Of a stretch of DNA of 11,210 bases, positions 1 to 5,064 are shown piece by piece. How positions within the stretch are numbered: the stretch's first letter is position 1; each line of letters begins with the position of its first letter. The notes below the pieces were generated by a model, which saw only the letters and a program-made list of their open reading frames with translations, did not search any database and was not told where the DNA came from. This stretch comes from Micrococcales bacterium UBA2037 (lineage in GTDB: Bacteria; Actinomycetota; Actinomycetes; Actinomycetales; Microbacteriaceae): positions 1 through 11,210 of the forward strand of contig DDBH01000012.1 of NCBI GenBank assembly GCA_002333405.1. The letters are read 5' to 3'. A program made the position numbers and the translations under genes.

Positions 1-39
1 TAGGCCATGCGAATGTTCTTCAATTCCGTGCTGTGCCAT
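1..39 (-). CDS. sufD: Fe-S cluster assembly protein SufD, first 13 codons only (partial)
   Basis: An ATG at 39-37 on the minus strand follows the sufB stop codon directly (TAGATG, no gap). It opens a frame reading MAQHGIEEHSHGL up to the window edge with no stop. In SUF operons sufB is normally followed by sufD, whose product is the partner of SufB in the SufBC2D scaffold complex. The zero-base junction implies translational coupling. Thirteen residues cannot prove the family, so the name rests mainly on position. A small unrelated ORF is the alternative. Confidence 0.6.
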   Translation of the reverse strand, partial: MAQHGIEEHSHGL

Positions 40-1458
40 CTAGCCAACAGCCCCTTCCATCTGCATTTCGATCAACTTATTGAGTTCCAGGGCATACTCC
101 ATCGGCAACTCCTTGGCAATCGGCTCAATAAAGCCTCGAACGATCATTGCCATTGCTTCGTCTTCTTCCATTCCTCTGGACTGCAGGTAGAACAGCTGCT
201 CGGCACTAATTTGCGAAACTGTTGCCTCGTGCCCCATTGAAACGTCATCTTCTCTAATGTCATTGGCAGGGTAGGTGTCGGAACGAGAAATAGTGTCAAC
301 CAGGAGCGCATCACAGCGAACGGTGTTAGCCGAGTGGTGTGCACCTGGGTTTACTCGTATCTCACCACGATAGGAAGTCCTACCGCCACCCCGTGCAATT
401 GACTTGGAGACAATCGAGCTGGTTGTGTAGGGGGCAAGGTGAATCATCTTGGCGCCGGCATCTTGGTGCTGACCTTCGCCTGCAAAGGCAACTGACAGCG
501 TCTCTCCCCTGGCGTGCTCACCGGCAAGAATGATGCTTGGGTACTTCATCGTCACCTTGGATCCGATGTTTCCATCGATCCACTCCATGGTTGCTCCCTC
601 ATGGGCGATAGCACGCTTGGTAACAAGGTTGTAGACATTGTTTGACCAGTTCTGAATGGTTGTGTAGCGAACGCGAGCGTTCTTTTTCACAATGATTTCA
701 ACCACTGCTGAGTGAAGTGAGTCCGACTGGTAGATCGGCGCGGTGCAACCCTCGATGTAGTGTACATAAGAGTCCTCATCAGCAATGATTAGGGTCCGCT
801 CAAACTGCCCCATGTTCTCGGTGTTGATGCGGAAATAGGCTTGAAGTGGGATGTCAACCTTGACGCCCTTTGGAACGTACACAAATGATCCTCCGGACCA
901 AACCGCAGTGTTTAGCGCTGCGAACTTGTTGTCGCCGGCTGGAATAACGGTTCCGAAATACTCCTGGAAAATCTCAGGGTGCTCTTTCAGTGCAGTATCG
1001 GTGTCAAGGAACAAAACTCCCTGAGCCTCCAGGTCCTCGCGAATCTGGTGGTAAACAACCTCTGACTCATACTGTGCGGCCACACCACCAATTAGGCGCT
1101 GACGCTCAGCCTCTGGAATGCCGAGCTTTTCGTAGGTGTTGCGAATGTCTTCTGGCAGATCTTCCCAGGTTTGCGCCTGGCGCTCGGTTGAGCGTACGAA
1201 GTACTTGATGTTGTCAAAGTGAATGCCACTGAGGTCTGATCCCCACGTTGGCATTGGCTTTTTTAGGAAGAAGTCGTAACCTTTGAGGCGGCGAGCCAGC
1301 ATCCACTCCGGCTCATCTTTTTTGCCAGAGATGTCCTTGACAACCTCTTCTGATATTCCACGCTTGGCCGTGTCGCCTGCGCTGGATTTGTCAGACCAAC
1401 CAAATTCGTAGGTTCCAAGATCATCCAGCTCTGGACGATCGATAATTTTCTCTGACAT
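40..1458 (-). CDS. sufB: Fe-S cluster assembly scaffold protein SufB
   Basis: SufB is the scaffold subunit of the cytosolic SufBC2D complex. It receives sulfide from a SufS-type desulfurase and assembles Fe-S clusters for delivery to apoproteins. The 472-residue product is a normal length for the family. It carries the SufB N-terminal region (KYFVRSTERQAQTWEDLPED) and the beta-helix core (QAYFRINTENMGQFERTLII, then YIEGCTAPIY). The C-terminal block contains NTVRCDALL and MGHEATVSQISAEQLFY. Cys382 and His410 are 28 residues apart, as are Cys405 and His433 of E. coli SufB, and I take them to be the equivalent cluster-assembly residues. The start is ATG at 1458 because a full AGGAGG lies 4 bases upstream. 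The frame stays open up to 1572, but those extra 38 codons do not resemble SufB. The gene is not interrupted by an intein, unlike mycobacterial sufB. It is first in a minus-strand operon running into sufD. No sufR repressor gene lies upstream; ctaA is there instead. Confidence 0.97.
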   Translation of the reverse strand: MSEKIIDRPELDDLGTYEFGWSDKSSAGDTAKRGISEEVVKDISGKKDEPEWMLARRLKGYDFFLKKPMPTWGSDLSGIHFDNIKYFVRSTERQAQTWEDLPEDIRNTYEKLGIPEAERQRLIGGVAAQYESEVVYHQIREDLEAQGVLFLDTDTALKEHPEIFQEYFGTVIPAGDNKFAALNTAVWSGGSFVYVPKGVKVDIPLQAYFRINTENMGQFERTLIIADEDSYVHYIEGCTAPIYQSDSLHSAVVEIIVKKNARVRYTTIQNWSNNVYNLVTKRAIAHEGATMEWIDGNIGSKVTMKYPSIILAGEHARGETLSVAFAGEGQHQDAGAKMIHLAPYTTSSIVSKSIARGGGRTSYRGEIRVNPGAHHSANTVRCDALLVDTISRSDTYPANDIREDDVSMGHEATVSQISAEQLFYLQSRGMEEDEAMAMIVRGFIEPIAKELPMEYALELNKLIEMQMEGAVG

Positions 1459-1462
1459 GTAG

Positions 1463-1468
1463 CCTCCT
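1463..1468 (-). promoter_or_regulatory. sufB ribosome binding site (AGGAGG)
   Basis: The minus strand reads ccAGGAGGctacATG, a perfect Shine-Dalgarno core 4 bases before the ATG at 1458. It settles the sufB start over the longer open frame and is the strongest ribosome binding site in the window. Confidence 0.85.
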
Positions 1469-1490
1469 GGTTTCAAAAAATACAACTGAT

Positions 1491-1513
1491 TTCCAGGAAC
1501 TGTATTCCTGGAA
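1491..1513. repeat. Perfect 9-bp inverted repeat in the sufB leader/ctaA upstream region
   Basis: The left arm TTCCAGGAA (1491-1499) and right arm TTCCTGGAA (1505-1513) are exact reverse complements around a 5-base centre, CTGTA. The repeat lies 33-55 bases upstream of the sufB ATG and 92 bases upstream of the ctaA ATG. As DNA it has the form of an operator for a dimeric repressor acting on sufB or both genes. As sufB leader RNA it would form a 9-bp hairpin with a 5-nt loop, followed after 10 bases by six U residues (1480-1475). That gap is long for a classic terminator. I do not recognise the site as belonging to a named regulator. Confidence 0.7.
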
Positions 1514-1516
1514 TCT

Positions 1517-1544
1517 TTGTGCGTGAGAAACTTGTTTGTACTTT
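1517..1544 (+). promoter_or_regulatory. Candidate sigma-70-type promoter for ctaA
   Basis: TTGTGC (1517-1522) and TACTTT (1539-1544) are separated by 16 bases and would start a transcript near 1551, about 54 bases before the ctaA ATG. The -10 has the TAnnnT form usual in actinobacteria. The match is moderate. A second -10-like sequence, CATAAA (1570-1575), has no good -35 partner. I could not pick out a convincing promoter for sufB on the opposite strand. Confidence 0.3.
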
Positions 1545-1579
1545 GCAACAGCCTACGCAATCCCGCAGGCATAAAACAG

Positions 1580-1598
1580 TAAGGTAAGCCTTAGTTAG
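1580..1598. promoter_or_regulatory. Candidate DtxR/IdeR iron box upstream of ctaA
   Basis: TAAGGTAAGCCTTAGTTAG matches the recalled DtxR/IdeR consensus TWAGGTWAGSCTWACCTWA at 16 of 19 positions. The mismatches are all in the distal half, at positions 15, 16 and 19. The centre TAAG-C-CTTA is symmetric. The site ends 6 bases before the ctaA ATG and overlaps where its ribosome binding site would be, so a bound Fe(II)-repressor could block ctaA-phr transcription. It lies 122 bases or more upstream of the sufB start, so an effect on sufB is less sure. One half-site is weak and a chance match in A/T-rich leader sequence remains possible. Confidence 0.4.
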
Positions 1599-1604
1599 GG
1601 TCCA

Positions 1605-2690
1605 ATGAAGCTATTTTTCACCCGGGTGTCCTCAGGGTTGTTTGGCAAAGCCCGCCTGCGACTCTACGTCTGGCTTTCACTGGTCACTCAGATATTGATT
1701 GTCGTCACCGGAGGGCTTGTTCGGCTGACCGGCAGTGGCCTGGGCTGTCCAACTTGGCCAAAGTGCACCGATGAGTCATTGGTGAGCACCTCCGAGATGG
1801 GAATTCACGGAATCATTGAATTCGGAAATCGACTGCTGGCTTTTGTGTTGCTGATAATCGCGCTTCTTACCTTCATTGTCGTGGTTAGGGCCAGTGAAGC
1901 ACTTCGGGTTATCCTGCCGCGATTGATTGCATTCTTTGCAGGTGTTTTTGTGTTCATTGCTGGGCTGATTCTCAATAACGTTCAGGGCCTTACTCCCCTA
2001 ACGCTGTTTGTCTTAGGTCTATCGGCATTGATGATGCTGGGCTTTGCTGTGGTGATCTTGGCAATTGCAAAATCCCGAGACCCCAAGGGGCTAATTGCCC
2101 CTGCCTTCTTGCTGGGAGCTGGCATCATCCTCCAGGCCGTAATTGGCGGCGTCACAGTTCTCACTGGTTTGAACTCTTGGATAGTGGGCTTGCACTTCAT
2201 GGTTTCGATGGCGCTCATTGCCACGGCATCACTTCTGGTTTGGCGAGCGCTACCAAAGCCAGCTGGGCCGGTGTCGGCAGTAAATTCACTTTTGGCGTGG
2301 CCGACTTTCCTGGTGGGTATCGTGGCGATTAGCTTCGGTGTGGTGGTTACTGGTGCGGGTCCGCACGCCGGTGATGCTGCAACCCCCAGAAACGGGCTGG
2401 ACCTAGAGGTTTGGCAGCATTTTCACTCCTACCCCGGCTATTTGATGCTGCTACTGATCTCGGTGCAGTTGGTGAGTCAACTTCAACTGACAGGCGCAAG
2501 CGCCAGGCCACTAGAAAACCGAGTACTGCTACTGCTGTTTGCAACAGCTAGCGCCCAAGCGATGATTGGGGTTGTCCAGTCCAGGCTGGGAGTGCCGGAG
2601 TTACTAGTTGGTGTTCACATGCTTGGCGCTGCCTGCCTAGCATCACTTCTGAGCTTTCAGCTATTTAGCGGCAGGTCCTTCACGCGATGA
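1605..2690 (+). CDS. ctaA: Heme A synthase CtaA, long form
   Basis: CtaA oxidises the C8 methyl group of heme O to the formyl group of heme A in the cytoplasmic membrane, for cytochrome aa3 oxidase. Family signatures are GGLVRLTGSGLGCPTWPKC (36-54), IEFGNR (71-76), GGVTVLTGLNSW (181-192), a His after TM4 begins (H197), WQHFHSYPG (270-278) and LVGVHMLG (334-341). H197, H274 and H338 fit three of the four heme-ligand histidines of B. subtilis CtaA. At the fourth (H60, in ExxH) this protein has E72-x-x-N75. The outer-loop pair C48/C54 is present and the second-loop Cys pair is absent. The 361 residues exceed the usual 305-330. The excess lies between TM2 and TM3, where residues about 105-124 and 132-155 form two extra hydrophobic segments, giving about ten helices. 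The start has only a weak AGGG 4 bases upstream. The stop overlaps the photolyase start. Confidence 0.93.
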   Translation: MKLFFTRVSSGLFGKARLRLYVWLSLVTQILIVVTGGLVRLTGSGLGCPTWPKCTDESLVSTSEMGIHGIIEFGNRLLAFVLLIIALLTFIVVVRASEALRVILPRLIAFFAGVFVFIAGLILNNVQGLTPLTLFVLGLSALMMLGFAVVILAIAKSRDPKGLIAPAFLLGAGIILQAVIGGVTVLTGLNSWIVGLHFMVSMALIATASLLVWRALPKPAGPVSAVNSLLAWPTFLVGIVAISFGVVVTGAGPHAGDAATPRNGLDLEVWQHFHSYPGYLMLLLISVQLVSQLQLTGASARPLENRVLLLLFATASAQAMIGVVQSRLGVPELLVGVHMLGAACLASLLSFQLFSGRSFTR

Positions 2691-4033
2691 CCGCCATCTT
2701 TTGGTTTCGACGAGATCGCCGGCTGCAGGACAATCAGGCGCTGAACCGGGCCGCTGAGGAATCACTGCCGCTACTTCCGGTGTTTGTGTTTCCAGAAAAC
2801 CTGGGTTCATTGACTCCCCTTCGTCAGCACTCACTGATCGAATCTGCCAAAGCGCTCAGCTCATCGTTGCCGCGTGGGCTTCACTGCGAAGTTGGCAAGG
2901 CTGCCACCGTGCTTACGTCCCTGGCAAAGGAACTTAGTGTCAGCAAGGTGCTCGCGACCAAGGCTTTTGACACCGATGGAATTGCCGAGCAGCTTGCCGT
3001 TGAGGCCGCGCTTGGTGACCTAGGAATTCAATTAGAGCTAGTAGGCAGCTACTACGCGGTTCAGCCCGGAACAGTCCGGAAGGATGACCAGAGCCCAGTT
3101 AGGGTGTACACACCGTTTTATAGACGGTGGTCCGAGCAGAGCGTCGAACCTCCCTACTCTCTGGATGTGAAGTCAGTCAACTGGCTTAGTCCAACAGCGG
3201 CGTCAGCGGTTCCCAGCCTCACAAGCGCCGCTCCCTATCAGGTGATTGCTGGTGAAGAGTTTGCCCTGAGCACCCTGCAGCGCTTTCTGAAGGATCGAGT
3301 CTTTTCCTATTCGGAGGATCGAAACCGGCCCGACAAGAACGGCACCTCGAAGCTCTCGCACGCCTTGGCTCACGGCGAGATCCATCCAAGAACTCTGCTC
3401 AATGGACTGGGAGCAGCCCCCGGCCAAGAGGTGTTTCGCAAGGAAATTGCCTGGCGTGAATTTTATGCCGATGTCTTGTTCCACAATCCGAGGACGGTCA
3501 ACGATTATTACGAACCAAGGTTCGCAAACATGCGCTATGACAGCCCAGTGGAGTTCAGCGAAAAGCTATTGGCCTGGAAAACAGGTCAGACCGGGTATCC
3601 GATCGTCGATGCTGCCATGAGGCAGTTAGTTCAGACCGGCTGGATGCATAATCGCACCCGCATGATTGTCGCGAGCTTCCTGGTCAAGGACCTGCATTTT
3701 GAGTGGCAGCTAGGCGCCCAGTTTTTCGAGGAACACCTGACCGATTTCGACCCGGCCTCTAACGCCCACGGTTGGCAGTGGACCGCAGGCTGTGGAACCG
3801 ATGCATCACCGTATTACCGTGTCTTCAATCCAGTTTTGCAGGGGATTAAGTTCGATCCGAATGGTCACTACGTCAACCGCTGGGTGCCAGAGCTGTCACA
3901 CCTGGACAAAACATCGATTCATGAGCCTTGGAATGACATCTCGGGCTATCAGCATGGCTATCCGCCACCGATTGTTGACCATGGCCAGGAACGCCTAGAG
4001 GCACTTGCCAGGCTCGAGGAACTAAAGGGCTAG
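2687..4033 (+). CDS. phr: Deoxyribodipyrimidine photolyase (class I CPD photolyase)
   Basis: The enzyme splits UV-induced cyclobutane pyrimidine dimers in DNA with blue light, using reduced FAD. The 448 residues contain an N-terminal antenna domain (about 2-125, opening FWFRRDRRLQDN) and a C-terminal FAD domain (about 190-430). Aligned by eye to E. coli Phr, the substrate and flavin residues are kept: E253 (E274), W256 (W277) in WREFY, N322 (N341) in GWMHNRTRM, M326 (M345) and N359 (N378). Of the electron-transfer Trp chain, W363 (W382) and W340 (W359) are present. The outer W306 position appears to be Tyr284 in MRYDSP. Asn at the N378 site and the E/W pair favour a CPD photolyase over a cryptochrome. 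The antenna cofactor cannot be told. The ATG overlaps the ctaA stop by 4 bp (ATGA), so translation is probably coupled. The stop overlaps that of the opposing ctaB. Confidence 0.95.
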   Translation: MTAIFWFRRDRRLQDNQALNRAAEESLPLLPVFVFPENLGSLTPLRQHSLIESAKALSSSLPRGLHCEVGKAATVLTSLAKELSVSKVLATKAFDTDGIAEQLAVEAALGDLGIQLELVGSYYAVQPGTVRKDDQSPVRVYTPFYRRWSEQSVEPPYSLDVKSVNWLSPTAASAVPSLTSAAPYQVIAGEEFALSTLQRFLKDRVFSYSEDRNRPDKNGTSKLSHALAHGEIHPRTLLNGLGAAPGQEVFRKEIAWREFYADVLFHNPRTVNDYYEPRFANMRYDSPVEFSEKLLAWKTGQTGYPIVDAAMRQLVQTGWMHNRTRMIVASFLVKDLHFEWQLGAQFFEEHLTDFDPASNAHGWQWTAGCGTDASPYYRVFNPVLQGIKFDPNGHYVNRWVPELSHLDKTSIHEPWNDISGYQHGYPPPIVDHGQERLEALARLEELKG

Positions 4034-4938
4034 ATGTGAAGTAGCGGATCGATCGCTATTGCCAAGAACAGTATTGTCAAATGGGTGATTGATGCGTGGA
4101 ACAGCCGCATTGGGTTTTTAGGGACGGTCAGCTTGGCCTCGGCATAGAGACGGTGGGATTCCCAAACAAACCAAACCCCTGAAAGCACAGCCGCAAGCAC
4201 GTAAACCAGTCCCATGTCAGCGACCGGAATTAGCAGCAAGGTTGATGCGAAGTAGGCGTAGGCGTAAAGGATGATCTGACGCCCGACCTTCTCATTCTTG
4301 GCCACAACCGGAAGCATCGGAACCCCAGCTTCTTTGTACTCCTCCAGATACCGCATGGATAGCGGCCAATAGTGAGGAGGAGTCCAGAGGAAAATGATCA
4401 AAAACAGCACCCAGGCGCTCAGTGACAACTCATTGGTCACAGCTGCCCAACCGATGACCGCCGGCATTGCACCTGCCGCACCGCCCCAAACGATGTTCTG
4501 AGGGGTCCTGCGCTTGAGTCCAAGGGTGTAAACAAACACATAGAACAAGATCGCAATTAGTGACAACACGGCCGAAAGCAGGTTGATTACCAGGGCGAAC
4601 CAAATAACTGAGGCAATTCCTATCCCCCAGGCAAAAATAAACGCCTCACGGTTGGTGAGTTCTCCGGTAACAAGGGGGCGGTTCTTAGTGCGGCCCATTA
4701 CCTTGTCGATGTCACTGTCGATGTAGCAGTTGAAGGCGTTAGCGCTTCCAGCGCTCAGCGCTCCACCAAACACGGTGGCAAGAATTAGCCAGATAGAGGG
4801 CAAGCCGCGTGCGGCCAGAATCATCGCCGGAACTGTTGCGATTAGTAACAGTTCAATTACGCGTGGCTTAGTGAGGAAAAAGTAGGCCCTTAACTTAGTT
4901 CCCAGGCGCGCGACTCGTGGCTTTTCGATGGTGGACAT
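4030..4938 (-). CDS. ctaB: Protoheme IX farnesyltransferase (heme O synthase) CtaB
   Basis: CtaB transfers a farnesyl group to heme b to form heme O, the substrate of CtaA, in the cytoplasmic membrane. The product is a multi-helix UbiA-family protein of 302 residues. It has YFFLTKPRVIELLL (19-32) and the prenyl-diphosphate/Mg motif N70-x3-D74-x3-D78, followed by MGRTKNRPLVTG. It also has the heme O synthase blocks YTLGLKRRTPQNIVWGG (137-153) and WTPPHYWPLSMRYLEEY..AGVPMLPVV (185-212). I chose ATG at 4938 (MSTIEKPR). A second ATG at 4947 (MEQMST) is equally possible, because neither has a clear Shine-Dalgarno. The open frame reaches 5025, but that extension overlaps the promoter region and looks non-coding. 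The gene diverges from tkt and converges on phr, sharing CTAG at the stop codons. CtaA, its partner enzyme, is encoded one gene away on the other strand. Confidence 0.95.
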   Translation of the reverse strand: MSTIEKPRVARLGTKLRAYFFLTKPRVIELLLIATVPAMILAARGLPSIWLILATVFGGALSAGSANAFNCYIDSDIDKVMGRTKNRPLVTGELTNREAFIFAWGIGIASVIWFALVINLLSAVLSLIAILFYVFVYTLGLKRRTPQNIVWGGAAGAMPAVIGWAAVTNELSLSAWVLFLIIFLWTPPHYWPLSMRYLEEYKEAGVPMLPVVAKNEKVGRQIILYAYAYFASTLLLIPVADMGLVYVLAAVLSGVWFVWESHRLYAEAKLTVPKNPMRLFHASITHLTILFLAIAIDPLLHI

Positions 4939-4967
4939 TTGTTCCATTCTAAACCAGCAACGGCGCA

Positions 4968-4996
4968 GTTTTAGCCATGCGGTATAGACTTCACAA
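4968..4996 (-). promoter_or_regulatory. Candidate ctaB promoter
   Basis: On the minus strand TTGTGA (4996-4991) and TAAAAC (4973-4968) are separated by exactly 17 bases. Initiation would fall near 4961, giving a leader of only about 14-23 bases before the two possible ctaB ATGs. A very short or absent leader would fit the lack of a strong ribosome binding site. The motif match is moderate. Confidence 0.4.
4983..4990 (+). promoter_or_regulatory. Possible tkt operon -10 element
   Basis: TATAGACT contains a TAnnnT hexamer (TAGACT, 4985-4990) on the plus strand, about 75 bases upstream of the tkt start. No recognisable -35 lies 16-18 bases upstream. It falls wholly inside the 17-base spacer of the candidate ctaB promoter on the other strand, so the two promoters would compete for polymerase. 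Weak on its own. Confidence 0.25.
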
Positions 4997-5052
4997 AAAG
5001 CGTAGGGCAGAGTGGCCGACGCCAATCCTCAGCTGATTAAGCACTACCTGTT

Positions 5053-5056
5053 AGGA
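5053..5056 (+). promoter_or_regulatory. tkt ribosome binding site (AGGA) that sets a TTG start
   Basis: AGGA lies 8 bases before TTG at 5065. No in-frame ATG or GTG occurs between the upstream stop (TAA, 5038-5040) and the conserved Tkt N-terminus. The nearby ATGs at 5058, 5073 and 5078 are out of frame. The site therefore supports TTG initiation. Confidence 0.6.
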
Positions 5057-5064
5057 ATGACTCT

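Noticed and set aside
40..1458. Possible intein in sufB, as in mycobacterial homologues
   Set aside because: The 472-residue product is continuous across all conserved blocks with no inserted splicing domain.
1543..1570. Short dyads (TTGC...GCAA and GCCT...AGGC) in the sufB/ctaA spacer
   Set aside because: Arms of 4 bp with long loops are expected by chance; only the 9-bp repeat at 1491-1513 stands out.
1459..1572. 38-codon in-frame extension of sufB upstream of the ATG at 1458
   Set aside because: It runs through the inverted repeat and the ribosome binding site and does not look like any SufB N-terminus. The AGGAGG site clearly marks 1458 as the start.
4042..4058. TAGCG...CGCTA dyad around GATCGAT near the phr/ctaB convergence, as a terminator
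   Set aside because: The stem is only 5 bp, the loop is itself palindromic, no T-run follows on either strand, and it lies inside ctaB coding sequence.
4948..5025. In-frame extension of ctaB up to an ATG at 5025
   Set aside because: It would cover the divergent promoter region, its residues do not resemble the CtaB N-terminus, and ATGs at 4938/4947 give the normal length.
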